Below, piece by piece: positions 1 through 9,100 of a stretch of 64,000 nt of DNA. Position 1 is the stretch's first letter; each line of letters begins with the position of its first letter. The notes below the pieces were generated by a model, which was given only the letters and a program-made list of their open reading frames with translations, was not told the origin of the DNA and searched no databases. Source of the stretch: Roseovarius sp. M141 (GTDB lineage Bacteria > Pseudomonadota > Alphaproteobacteria > Rhodobacterales > Rhodobacteraceae); contig NZ_VCNH01000008.1 of the NCBI RefSeq assembly GCF_024355225.1, forward strand, positions 868,001 through 932,000, in the 5' to 3' direction. The translations under genes and the position numbers were made by a program.

Positions 1-414
1 CGTGACCGGGATGCCCCGCGTCTGGCAACCCTGCGGCTGATCAACGCCGCCATCAAGGATCAGGAAATCGCCGAGCGCGCCAAGGGCGGCGAAGTCGCGC
101 TGAACGACGATGACGTTCTCGCCATTCTGGGCAAGATGACCAAGCAGCGACGGGAATCCGTGCGCGCCTACGAGGAGGGCGGCCGCATCGATCTGGCCGA
201 GCGCGAAGAGGCCGAGGTCGCCATCATCGCCGAATTCCTGCCCCGTCAATTAAAGGAGGCCGAAGTCGACGCCGCCATCGAACAGGCCGTCGCGGAAACC
301 GGCGCGACGTCGATTCGCGACATGGGCAAGATCATGGGTACGCTCAAGGCGAAATACGCCGGCCAGATGGATTTCGGCGCCGTCGGTCCCCGTATCAAGG
401 ACCGTCTTTGCTAA
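1..414 (+). CDS. GatB/YqeY domain protein (5' end outside window)
   Basis: The frame is open from the first base and ends with TAA at 414, giving about 137 residues of the C-terminal part. The visible protein has the YqeY signature: RLINAAIKDQEIAE near the start, the EFLPRQL helix and the closing RDMGKIMGTLKAKYAGQMD region. YqeY proteins are about 150 residues and resemble the tRNA-binding tail of the amidotransferase subunit GatB; their cellular role is poorly defined. Only the first few codons are missing, so start and promoter cannot be judged. The next gene converges on it from the other strand. Confidence 0.88.
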   Translation, partial: RDRDAPRLATLRLINAAIKDQEIAERAKGGEVALNDDDVLAILGKMTKQRRESVRAYEEGGRIDLAEREEAEVAIIAEFLPRQLKEAEVDAAIEQAVAETGATSIRDMGKIMGTLKAKYAGQMDFGAVGPRIKDRLC

Positions 415-501
415 AGCGCTGCTGACTGTCGGCTGCCTATTGCCCGGCTTTCATCGTTCTGAAAATACTCAAAAATCCACCGCCGACCCGTATCGTTCCG
501 G

Positions 502-1002
502 TCAGCACTTGGCGCGCGCGCGACCAAGAGCGCCGCGCAACTCTCCATACAAGGTCTTGCGCTCGTCCTCGGACAGAAACGCGCCCAGCTCCACCTCGCG
601 GCCTGCGCCGCGCAGGGTGATGTAATGCGCCACCGGCCCACCCGATGGATAGATCTGCGCCTGCGCCCAATAGCAGTTGCAATCCCAGGTCTTCACATCG
701 CCCTGCGGGCTCGTCCGTGTCAGATGCACTTCGCAATCGTCTATGATCAGCGCCTCGTGCAGTCTGCCTGCGCGATAGCTGTGCTCCAGCGCCCACCATA
801 AAAGGACAACGGTCCCTGCCAGAAATGGCAAAAGCCCCCACAGCACGGCCGTGCCGAGCAGCGCAAACAGCGGGATCGAGATCATCACCGACGTTGCCAG
901 CATGAACCACGCAAAGCCGCGCCGCGGCAGTGACTGATGGGGCCACAAATCCAGCCGTTGAGCGCCCTGATCAGAGGCGGGAAGGGACCATTCGTAGGGC
1001 AT
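502..1002 (-). CDS. DUF2244 membrane protein
   Basis: A 166-residue protein with two adjacent hydrophobic segments in the first half (roughly residues 30-75, rich in Leu, Val, Ala and Trp), followed by a soluble beta-rich domain with CNCYWAQ and YITLRGAGREVELGAFLS. This layout matches DUF2244, a family of small inner-membrane proteins of unknown function that often sit near cytochrome oxidase genes in alphaproteobacteria. I chose the ATG at 1002; a TTG three codons upstream is also possible and neither has a clear ribosome binding site. It converges with the YqeY gene and appears to be a single-gene unit. Confidence 0.8.
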   Translation of the reverse strand: MPYEWSLPASDQGAQRLDLWPHQSLPRRGFAWFMLATSVMISIPLFALLGTAVLWGLLPFLAGTVVLLWWALEHSYRAGRLHEALIIDDCEVHLTRTSPQGDVKTWDCNCYWAQAQIYPSGGPVAHYITLRGAGREVELGAFLSEDERKTLYGELRGALGRARAKC

Positions 1003-1306
1003 GACAGTCAATCTAAGTTGGTTGGCGGTGATGAAAAGTGTCCCGGCGCGTCGCAGCGGTCAAGGAGTGCGGTTAGTCAACTGATGTCCGGCAGCATGAA
1101 CACTCCATTCCGGCCCCCTGTCATCACGCATGACACCGGCATCTTTGCCCGCCAACTACAGTGCCAGCCCAAGAAATGCTATCTGGATATGTGGCGTCGC
1201 AAGGTACGGTAACTGTTGGTGCAGGCAGACAGCATACCGGATCAACGCCGCATCCTCGCGCCCGCGCCGCATGATGCCCCCCCGTAAACTTATACGACGG
1301 ATGCGC

Positions 1307-1332
1307 GGAACCAGCGCCTTGTTTGCGTCGTT
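1307..1332 (+). promoter_or_regulatory. Candidate general-stress ECF sigma promoter
   Basis: GGAAC at 1307-1311 and CGTT at 1329-1332 are separated by 17 bases. This matches the EcfG-type general stress response promoter of alphaproteobacteria (GGAAC, 16-17 bases, CGTT). It lies 114 bases before a GlsB-like stress gene, a typical member of that regulon elsewhere. The surrounding 1003-1446 interval holds no convincing gene; short frames there look like chance. No sigma factor gene is visible in the window, so the assignment rests on motif and context. Confidence 0.6.
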
Positions 1333-1446
1333 AGGCTGTAGCGAACGGGCACTATAGCTGCATACGCGAATGTTTGATTTGCATGTTGACCGCAGGGGGC
1401 GCCACCCTGCGGTCGCCCCGCAGTCCGCGCAATCAAGGAGATCCCA

Positions 1447-1704
1447 ATGGGAATTATCTGGACCATCATCATCGGCTTTGTCGCCGGCATCATCGCAAAG
1501 TTTATCACTCCGGGAGGCAATGAACCCTCCGGTTTCATTTTGACCACCATTCTCGGCATTGTGGGGGCTTTCGTCGCGACTTGGTTGGGTCAGGCCGTGG
1601 GATGGTACAGTGCAGGTGAGGGCGCGGGATTTATCGGCGCCATTGTCGGCGCGGTGATCGTGCTGCTGGTCTGGGGTGCTTTCTTGCGCAGCCGCGACTC
1701 CTGA
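1447..1704 (+). CDS. GlsB/YeaQ/YmgE-family stress membrane protein
   Basis: An 85-residue protein made almost entirely of three hydrophobic helices separated by glycine-rich turns (GFVAGIIAKFITPG near the N-terminus, GAIVGAVIVLLVWG near the C-terminus). This is the transglycosylase-associated/GlsB family of small inner-membrane proteins, which are stress-induced in many bacteria but whose mechanism is unknown. An AAGGAG ribosome binding site precedes the ATG. The ECF-type promoter match upstream and the YidB-like gene downstream support a stress role. Confidence 0.85.
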   Translation: MGIIWTIIIGFVAGIIAKFITPGGNEPSGFILTTILGIVGAFVATWLGQAVGWYSAGEGAGFIGAIVGAVIVLLVWGAFLRSRDS

Positions 1705-1743
1705 CGAACCTGGAAAATTCACAACCCACAGAAAGGATTCATC

Positions 1744-2238
1744 ATGGCACGAGGCGGCTTTCCCTCTATGACCGCGCTCCTTGGCCTTCTGGCCGTGGCG
1801 GGCTACCAGAACCGTGACAAGATATCGCAGATGCTCGCGAACCGTGGAGGTGGCGCTGGCGGCGAACGTCTCGCCGACGCGCCCGGCGGCGCGACAGAGC
1901 GCAGTCCGGAACCCCCATCGGGCCTTGAAGGTCTGCTGGGCAAATTCTTTGGCGACGCAGGCAGTGACGGCCTTCTCGGAGGTGCGCTGGCAGAACTGTC
2001 CGAACGCTTTGGACAGAGCGGCCAGTCCGAGACCGTGGAGTCCTGGATGGGTACGGGGCCGAACAGAAACGTTGCCCCCCGCGATCTTGAACAGGCGATC
2101 GGCTCCGACACTCTCGCAGAGCTGACCGAGCATACCGGTCTGTCACGCGAGGAATTGCTGGAACGTCTCTCTCGCGACCTGCCCGGCGCGGTGGATCAAT
2201 ACACGCCTCAGGGGCAACTGCCACGGCAGACCGGATAG
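1744..2238 (+). CDS. YidB-family (DUF937-like) protein
   Basis: A 164-residue protein with a short hydrophobic N-terminus (MTALLGLLAVAGYQNRDKI), a low-complexity Gly/Ala/Pro linker, then a domain with LLGKFFGDAG and a C-terminal LAELTEHTGLSREELLERLSRDLPGAVDQYTP segment. The last segment is typical of YidB-like proteins, which are short and of unknown function. GAAAGGA precedes the start. It lies 39 bases after the GlsB-like gene on the same strand and is probably cotranscribed from the same stress-type promoter. Confidence 0.78.
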   Translation: MARGGFPSMTALLGLLAVAGYQNRDKISQMLANRGGGAGGERLADAPGGATERSPEPPSGLEGLLGKFFGDAGSDGLLGGALAELSERFGQSGQSETVESWMGTGPNRNVAPRDLEQAIGSDTLAELTEHTGLSREELLERLSRDLPGAVDQYTPQGQLPRQTG

Positions 2239-2306
2239 CGCGCCAGCTGAACGCCCATGATCCCATGATGGTGCGACGACGTTCTGCCGGGCGACGACCT
2301 CATTGC

Positions 2307-2888
2307 TTAACCGCCAAAGCCCGTGCGCCCGCCACCGGCCTTGCCGAAACCACCGCGCGAAGTTGCGGCGGCCCGGTTCATCGGGGCCTTGCCGACGGTC
2401 GATGCCGGGCGGGTGAATTGCGACGTACTGAGTTTGGCAGCGCCCTTGTTACCGGAATATGCGCTGGAGCGCGCGGCATTCGTGAACCGCCCGTCCGCGG
2501 TTTTATACAGCGGCTGCCCAGCTGACATTCCCGAACGCCCACTCAGCATATTGCCGATCAGATACCCCGCCAGAAGGGGCATGAAGATGCTGCCCGAGCC
2601 GCCCGGCGTTGCGGCCTGTTCGGTGCTACAGGCGCCGACGCCGTGCTGTTCTTCGCACACCTCGACGCTGTCGTAACGGGGGGCCGCTTCGACATGCAGC
2701 GTCTGGGCGTCGGCAAAGGCCGCCTCGCAATCCTGAACGGAAAACAGCCCGCCATTCGTTGCCTCGCTGGTGCAGCTTTGCAGATCCGGGAAGGCTGCGG
2801 CGTCCACCTGTTCTTCGCGGCACCCGGCCAGCGTGAAGGCGGCAGCGCCGAGGATCGTGATGGCGACACGGTTGGAGCGTTTGGTCAT
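2307..2888 (-). CDS. DUF1190 (YgiB-like) lipoprotein
   Basis: A 193-residue protein starting MTKRSNRV. The signal peptide ends in a lipobox (LAGC, Cys about residue 22), so it should be lipid-anchored. The middle carries scattered cysteines (SCTSEA, DCEAAF, VCEEQHGVGACS) as expected for DUF1190, followed by FMPLLAGYLIGNML and a Gly/Arg/Ser-rich tail. The ATG at 2888 is preceded by AAAAGG; a longer reading frame upstream is not needed. In E. coli the family member YgiB is adjacent to YgiC, a glutathionylspermidine-synthase-like protein; the same pairing occurs here in the opposite order. Confidence 0.82.
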   Translation of the reverse strand: MTKRSNRVAITILGAAAFTLAGCREEQVDAAAFPDLQSCTSEATNGGLFSVQDCEAAFADAQTLHVEAAPRYDSVEVCEEQHGVGACSTEQAATPGGSGSIFMPLLAGYLIGNMLSGRSGMSAGQPLYKTADGRFTNAARSSAYSGNKGAAKLSTSQFTRPASTVGKAPMNRAAATSRGGFGKAGGGRTGFGG

Positions 2889-2935
2889 GACAATCTTACC
2901 TTTTGGATAGAGAGGGCGAAAAGCAGCGGGTGGGT

Positions 2936-4162
2936 TCATCCGGTAATATAGTGCGGCTTGAACCGCGATAGATCCTGCGTGATGCGCGAGCGGTCTTCGC
3001 GAATACCGATCCCGGCGCAAGCCTCGCCCACGATCCATGCCCCAATTACCGGACGAAAGCCATCAAACTGGGGCAGGGGGGAATAGGCCTGAATGATCCG
3101 GGGATGCTGGGCGTATTCGGTGTTCTGGGCTTGCTCCACGATCTCGCCTGATTTGACGATCGTAACCGAGGCGCCTTCGCGCGACAGGATCGGTTTGGAC
3201 ACATGGCCCGCCACAAGCTGCGCCCCGGCGCGGTCAAAAGCATCGGCTACATTTGCGCAGGCCGTACCCTGACCTGCGATGGCGTCGCCGATGTCCTGCT
3301 CGAAAAACGCAGGAAGCAGATTGGGGTGGCCTTCGAACATTTGCCAAAGCACCGGCAAAAGCCCCTTGTTGGACAAAAGCGCCTTCCATGCCGGTTCCAG
3401 AAACAGGCAGCGCGATCCGGCGATGTGATCGGCATACTCATCGCGCAAGAGGTCTTCCCAAGGGTAGAGCTTGAACAGCACCCCCATGACGCGATCTTCG
3501 TCATCCAGAAACTGGCCGTCCTCGCTGAGCGCGATCTTGTCCAGATCACAGTAATGTGCCCCAAGCCCTGCCTCGCGCGCGGCCCAGCCCATCGCCTCGA
3601 CTGTGCCGTAATCTTCGGGATTGCCGCCGACGGCGGTGAAATGCAGATCGCTTCCGGGTTCAAACACCGCGCCGAACCGCGCGACAAGCGCCTCGTGAAT
3701 GCCGTTGAATTGATCCGATCCCTCGGGCAGCACGCCAGCGGCGAGCTGATCCTCCAGCCATTGCCACTGAAACGCGGCGCTTTCATACAGCGAGGTTGGG
3801 GTATCGGCGTTATATTCCAGCAGCTTGGCCGGGCCTTTGCCGTCATAGGCAAAATCAAAACGGCCATAGATTTCAGGATCGCCGCGCCGCCAGCTTTCGG
3901 CGATCAGGTCGCGATGTTTTTCGGGAATGGCAAGGCGGTCCATGAGCGCCTCGTCAGCGACGATATTGGCCACCGCCTCGCGGGACATCGCATGAAGCTC
4001 GGTTGCGGGATCCTCAAGATCGGTCTCGATCTGATCCAGAGAAAAGGCATAGGCCGAGGTTTCGTCCCAGTAGGGTTCGCCGTGCATATCGGCAAAGGTA
4101 AAGCCGACTTCGCGGGCATGGTCGCGCCAATGCGGTCTTTCGGGCAGCGTGATTTTCTGCAT
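2936..4162 (-). CDS. Glutathionylspermidine synthase-like protein (YgiC type)
   Basis: A 408-residue protein beginning MQKITLPERPHWRDHA. It shows the ATP-grasp synthase features of the glutathionylspermidine synthase C-terminal family: GRFDFAYDGKGPAKLLEYNADTPTSLYE (metal and ATP region), a central FKLYPWEDLLRDEYAD block, and near the end VSKPILSREGASV and GIREDRSRITQDLSRFKPHYI. It lacks the N-terminal amidase domain of true glutathionylspermidine synthase, as in YgiC. The substrate of such stand-alone ligases is not established. It starts 47 bases upstream of the YgiB-like lipoprotein gene, and the two are probably one operon. Confidence 0.85.
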   Translation of the reverse strand: MQKITLPERPHWRDHAREVGFTFADMHGEPYWDETSAYAFSLDQIETDLEDPATELHAMSREAVANIVADEALMDRLAIPEKHRDLIAESWRRGDPEIYGRFDFAYDGKGPAKLLEYNADTPTSLYESAAFQWQWLEDQLAAGVLPEGSDQFNGIHEALVARFGAVFEPGSDLHFTAVGGNPEDYGTVEAMGWAAREAGLGAHYCDLDKIALSEDGQFLDDEDRVMGVLFKLYPWEDLLRDEYADHIAGSRCLFLEPAWKALLSNKGLLPVLWQMFEGHPNLLPAFFEQDIGDAIAGQGTACANVADAFDRAGAQLVAGHVSKPILSREGASVTIVKSGEIVEQAQNTEYAQHPRIIQAYSPLPQFDGFRPVIGAWIVGEACAGIGIREDRSRITQDLSRFKPHYITG

Positions 4163-4387
4163 TCGGCTCTTCCTTGTCAGATCTTGGATCCCGTTTAGAT
4201 GGTTTTCAGCGTGGCAGCCAGACTTGGTATTCTTGCGCAGGGGATATCGTGCGTGCGCGCATCCGCACTGCCACCGCGCGGCGCCTTCGGCCAGATTTCG
4301 CCGGTCGCCAGATGGGCCAGCGCGTTCGGCTAGGTCGGGGGGCTTCAGCTTGACAGGCTGTCGGGATTCGGCGAAAGCTGCGGGTGT

Positions 4388-4565
4388 GTTGGTGCCTGCC
4401 TCGGCAGGTGAAAAGGGAATGTGCAATCGCGATGCGTCGCGGTCAAGCGCAGCCGCCCCCGCGACCGTGAGCGGAAAGGCCGATCAGCGCCACTGGCATA
4501 TGCCGGGAAGGCAGATCGACCGCAGGGCCACCAGCCCTGAATCCGCAAGCCGGGAGACCTGCCAG
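4388..4565 (+). ncRNA. Cobalamin riboswitch upstream of DUF1636-cobW-cobN
   Basis: The segment has the conserved B12-box features: GGTGCC at the 5' side, GGCAGGTGAAAAGGGAA, the CCCCCGCGACCGTGAGCGG segment at about 4452-4471, GCCACTGGC, CCGGGAAGGC, and the closing CCGCAAGCCGGGAGACCTGCC at about 4543-4563. It lies about 110 bases before DUF1636 and heads the long cob operon, so adenosylcobalamin should repress it. A TTGACA at 4350-4355 could be part of the promoter, without a convincing -10. The rest of the 4163-4675 gap holds no gene. Confidence 0.93.
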
Positions 4566-4675
4566 ACACATGACGACGAAACCGGACGGGGTGCTTCCGG
4601 TGTCGGGGCGACTCCGGCATCTGGAGTGTCCTCGCCACCCTTGCCCGCGTCCCATGACATATGGGGCCGAGATCC

Positions 4676-5071
4676 ATGAAAGATCAGGCAGAAACGCCGC
4701 CAAATCCTACAGAATTGCTGGTTTGCGTCAAATGTCGGCGTGGCCGCGAGCTTCCGTCCGATGATCGTTGGCCGGGGCAGGCGCTGTTTGACGCGCTGGG
4801 CGCTATGGTGCTGCCCGAGGGCGTGCGCGTGACGCCGGTCGATTGTTTGCAGAACTGCAATCACGGTTGCACCGTTGCGCTGCGCGGCGGGGCGCGTTGG
4901 GCCTATGTTTTCGCAAATGTCGATGAGGTGGCGGACCCGGCCATGATCCTTGACGGCGCCGCCCGCTATCACGCCACCGCCGACGGTTTGATCCCGTGGC
5001 GCGAACGCCCCGAACATTTCAAGCGCAACTGCGTCGCCCGACTTCCCCCACTGGAGACCTCGAATGTCTGA
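4676..5071 (+). CDS. DUF1636 putative metal-binding protein
   Basis: A 131-residue protein with five cysteines in two sets: CVKC (Cys17, Cys20) and CLQNCNHGC (Cys57, Cys61, Cys65). The pattern resembles thioredoxin-like [2Fe-2S] ferredoxins, and DUF1636 proteins are annotated as metal binding. It is the first gene after the B12 riboswitch and overlaps cobW by 8 bases, so a role in cobalt handling is likely but unproven. I chose the ATG at 4676, preceded by GGGGCCGAGATCC; an in-frame ATG at 4661 is possible. Confidence 0.8.
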   Translation: MKDQAETPPNPTELLVCVKCRRGRELPSDDRWPGQALFDALGAMVLPEGVRVTPVDCLQNCNHGCTVALRGGARWAYVFANVDEVADPAMILDGAARYHATADGLIPWRERPEHFKRNCVARLPPLETSNV

Positions 5072-6122
5072 TCTTGCAAAACTGCCCGTCACCGTCATCA
5101 CCGGCTTTCTCGGCTCGGGCAAGACCACGCTGGTGCGCCAGTTGATGCAGAATTCGGGCGGCAGACGCCTGGCCGTGATCGTCAACGAATTCGGGGATGT
5201 CGGCGTCGACGGCGACATTCTGAAATCCTGCGCGATCCCCGATTGCCCTGCCGAGAACATCATGGAACTGGCGAATGGCTGCATCTGCTGCACCGTTGCC
5301 GATGATTTCATCCCCACGATCGAGGCGCTGATGGCGCTGGATCCGCGCCCCGATCATATCCTGATCGAAACCTCGGGGCTGGCCCTGCCCAAACCGCTGC
5401 TCAAGGCGTTTGATTGGCCCGAAATCCGTTCCAAGATCACCGTCGACGGCGTGATCGCGCTGGCCGATGCCGAGGCGGTCGCTGCGGGCCGTTTCGCGCC
5501 GAACGTGGCGGCCGTGGACGCGCAGCGCGCAGCTGACGACAGCATCGACCACGAAACGCCCCTGTCGGAGGTGTTCGAGGATCAGATTTCCTGCGCCGAT
5601 ATCATCCTTCTGACCAAGCCCGACCTTGCCGGCCCAGAGGGCGTGGCCCGCGCCAAGGCGATCATCGCCGCCGAAGCGCCGCGCCCGATCCCCGTGATCG
5701 AAGTGGCCGAGGGCATGATAGATCCGCGTGTCATTCTGGGGCTGGAGGCCGCCGCCGAGGACGATATAGACGCGCGCCCGTCGCATCACGACGGCGCCGA
5801 CGATCACGAGCATGACGATTTCGAAAGCATCGTCGTGGACATCCCCGAAGTCACCGACCCCACCGATCTGGTCCGCGCCATCGAGGGGCTGGCCAACGAT
5901 CACAACATCCTGCGGATCAAGGGCTATGCCGCCGTCACAGGCAAGCCGATGCGCCTGTTGGTGCAGGCTGTCGGCGCGCGGGTGCGTCACCAGTTCGACC
6001 GCCCGTGGGCACCGGGCGAGGCGCGCGCCGGGCGGCTGGTGGTCATTGCCGAGCATGACAATATCGACGCAGGCGTGATCCACGCCGCACTGGGCACCGC
6101 GCGCGCCCAAGCAGCCGAGTAA
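5064..6122 (+). CDS. cobW: CobW-type GTPase metallochaperone
   Basis: A 352-residue COG0523 GTPase. The Walker A motif GFLGSGKTT is at residues 14-22, the CICC metal motif (CxCC) at 73-76 and an ETSGLALPKP switch region follows. A His/Asp-rich loop (SHHDGADDHEHDD) lies around residue 240, before the C-terminal domain. CobW proteins supply cobalt for corrin ring insertion. It overlaps DUF1636 by 8 bases and is followed after 4 bases by cobN, the large chelatase subunit, which fits delivery of cobalt to CobNST. cobS and cobT are not in the window. Confidence 0.94.
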   Translation: MSDLAKLPVTVITGFLGSGKTTLVRQLMQNSGGRRLAVIVNEFGDVGVDGDILKSCAIPDCPAENIMELANGCICCTVADDFIPTIEALMALDPRPDHILIETSGLALPKPLLKAFDWPEIRSKITVDGVIALADAEAVAAGRFAPNVAAVDAQRAADDSIDHETPLSEVFEDQISCADIILLTKPDLAGPEGVARAKAIIAAEAPRPIPVIEVAEGMIDPRVILGLEAAAEDDIDARPSHHDGADDHEHDDFESIVVDIPEVTDPTDLVRAIEGLANDHNILRIKGYAAVTGKPMRLLVQAVGARVRHQFDRPWAPGEARAGRLVVIAEHDNIDAGVIHAALGTARAQAAE

Positions 6123-6126
6123 CGCC

Positions 6127-9100
6127 ATGCATGTTGTTTTCCGCGAAAGCCACGGGCTGGAAGAGACCGAGACACCCACCGATCTGGGGCAGGACGCCGC
6201 AGATCTGGTGGTGCTGTCGCTGTCGGATTCCGACCTTGGTGCTTTTGCGGAGGGCTGGCATCGCGGCGGCGGTCCCGAGGGGCGGCTGCCCACGCTCCGG
6301 CTGGCCAATATCGTGGCGCTCAAGCATCCCTTGTCGGTCGATACCTATGTCGAGCAAACGCTGAGCGGGGCAAAGGGCATTCTGATCCGCCTGATCGGCG
6401 GCGTGCCTTATTGGCCCTACGGTCTGCAACAGATCCGCGCCCTGGCGCAGCAAAAAGGTATCGCGCTGGCTGTGCTGCCCGCCGATGGGCGGCCTGATGC
6501 GCGGCTGGACGCGTTGTCGACCTTGCCGAAATCCACGCTGCGGCGGCTGGCACATTTGTGCGATACTGGCGGCGCCATAGCGGCGCAGGCGGCGCTGGCG
6601 CAGATGTCGCTGGCGGCGGGGCTTTATGCTGGTCCGGTACGCGGCGCGAAATCGCTGCCGCAGGTGGGGGCGTGGATGCCCGAGCAGGGCGCGTGCTGCC
6701 CGGTTTTCGCACTGGGGTCTGCGCCCGCTTTGACAGACGCGCCGCGCATCCTGATCGTCTTTTATCGCTCCTATCTGGTTGCCGCCGACCTTGCGCCGAT
6801 CACGGCGCTGTTCGCCGCCTTTCGGGCGCGCGGCTTTGATGTGATCGCGCTCTTTGCGCCGTCGCTGAAGGCATCCGAGGCGGCGGGCTGGTTGCGCCGT
6901 CAGGTGGCGCATCTGGCCCCTGCGGCCATCGTCAACGCCACCGCCTTTTCCGGCAAGGGCGAGGGCGGCACGTCCCCGCTCGATGCCGCAGATGTGCCGG
7001 TATTCCAGATCGCGCTGGCCACCTCCACGCGCAAGGCGTGGGCGGAGGCCGAAAGGGGCCTGTCGCCTGCGGACCTTGCCATGCATGTGGTCCTGCCCGA
7101 GGTGGACGGGCGCATCATGGGCGGCGTCGCCAGCTTCAAGGATCCGGGCAAGCGCGACGCACATCTGCAATATTCCCGCTTTGCCCACTGCGCCGAGGCG
7201 GGACGGATCGAGGCGATTGCCGACCGCGTTCAGGGCTGGACGCGGCTGGCGGCGACACCGGCAACGCAGCGGCGGGTTGCGCTGGTGCTGTCCACCTATC
7301 CCGGCAAGGATTGGAACATGGGCCACGCCGTCGGTCTGGACGCGCCGCAATCGGCCGAGGCAATCCTGAGCGATCTGCGCGGCGCCGGGTACGACATCGG
7401 GGCAGGGGGCGCGCCCTTGCAGGAGGCGCTGCTGGCGCGCAGCACGGTCTGGCCGCTGGACGACTACAAGGCGGCGTTGGCCAAGCTACCCGAAGAGTTG
7501 CGCAAAACGCTGGCCGAGGTGTGGGGCGAACCCGAGGATGACCCCGACGCTCATGACGGCGCATTCCACTTCGCCGCCGCCCCGCGCGGCAAATCATGGA
7601 TCGCGCTCCAGCCCGAGCGTGACACGCCCAAGGGCCGCGAGGACAGCTATCACGATCTGGTCCGCACACCGCGCCATGCCTACGTGGCCTTTTACCTGTG
7701 GCTGCAATGCCATGCTGACGCGTTGGTCCATATCGGTGCGCATGGCACGCTGGAATGGCTGCCGGGCAAGTCGGTGGCGCTGTCCGGCACATGCTGGCCC
7801 GAGGTTCTGACCGGCGCGCTGCCCGTCATTTACCCCTTCATCGTCAACGACCCCGGCGAGGCCGCGCAGGCCAAGCGGCGCATTGGCGCGGTCACGCTGG
7901 GGCATATCCCGCCGCCCTTGCGCAGCAGCGGCACGCCTGAGCGGCTGGCGCGGCTTGAGGCATTGCTGGACGAGTTTTCCAACGCTGACGGCCTTGACCC
8001 GCGTCGCCGCGACCGCCTTCAGGGTGATATCCGCGCTGAGGCGCAGGCGCAGGGGCTGGAGGAGGATCTGGGCCTTGACCGCGCCGGATGCAGCGCCGAG
8101 GCGATCACGCGAATCGACCGTTTCGTCTGCGACATCAAGGAAAGCCAGTTTGGCGAAGGTCTGCATATCTGGGGCCGCGCGCCGCGCGGCGCGGCGCCCT
8201 TTGCCACCGCGCAGTCGGTGGCGGCCGAGCGGCAGGCGCTGCTGGACGCGCTGGCGGGGCGCCGGATCGTACCCGGCCCCTCCGGGTCGCCCTATCGCGG
8301 ACGGCGCGATGTGCTGCCGACGGGGCGCAACCTGTTCACCACTGATCCGCGCGCGGTGCCGACACGCGCCGCCTATGCGCAGGGCGTGCGGCTGGCCGAT
8401 GAGCTGATCCGACGCCATTTGCAGGACGAGGGCGACTGGCCGCGCGGCCTGATCGTCGATCTGTGGGGCTCGGCCACGATGCGCACGGCGGGCGAGGAAT
8501 TTGCCATGGCGCTGCATCTGCTGGGCGTGCGCCCCGTCTGGGATGCCGGCTCCGAGCGTGTTTCGGGCATCGAGGTGCTGCCGCTGGCCGAAATGGACTG
8601 CCCGCGCATCGATGTCACCCTGCGCGTCTCGGGTCTGTTCCGCGACGTGTTTCCGACGCTGTCGGCACTGTTTGCCCAAGCGGTGCGCGCACTGGCAGAC
8701 CGCGACGAGGCGCCGGACTGGAACCCCTATGCCGGCCACAGCGATCTGGCGCGCGTCTACGGCCCGGCGCCGGGTCAGTTCGGCCTTGGCATGGGGGCGG
8801 CGCTGGACGACTACAGCGCCGCAGGCCGCGAAAAGGCGGGGCTGGCGTGGCTCGATGCCAGCACCTGGGCGCTGGACGGCGAGGCGGCAACCAAGGATGG
8901 CGCAGGCATCCGCGCCCGCGTGGCACGCGCCGATAGTTTCGTGCATCCGCAGGATTTGCCCGAAACTGACCTGCTGCTGGCCAGCGATTATGCCGCGCAT
9001 GAGGCGGGATTTGCCGCGGCGCAGGCTGTGACAGGTGGCAAGGCTGCCCTCTATCATCTGGACAATACCGACCCCGAGCGCCCGCGTGCGCGCGACCTAT

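Noticed and set aside
1156..2133. 325-codon minus-strand frame over the GlsB and YidB genes
   Set aside because: Both plus-strand genes have ribosome binding sites and family features; this frame has none.
4149..4679. 176-codon plus-strand frame before DUF1636
   Set aside because: It overlaps the cobalamin riboswitch and the start of the YgiC-like gene; the conserved RNA elements explain the sequence better.
6043..7350. 435-codon frame antisense to cobN and the end of cobW
   Set aside because: It has the same shadow composition and crosses two well-supported genes.
7594..9057. 487-codon frame antisense to cobN
   Set aside because: It is a GC-bias shadow of cobN, with an Arg/Gln/Gly-rich product that has no domain features.
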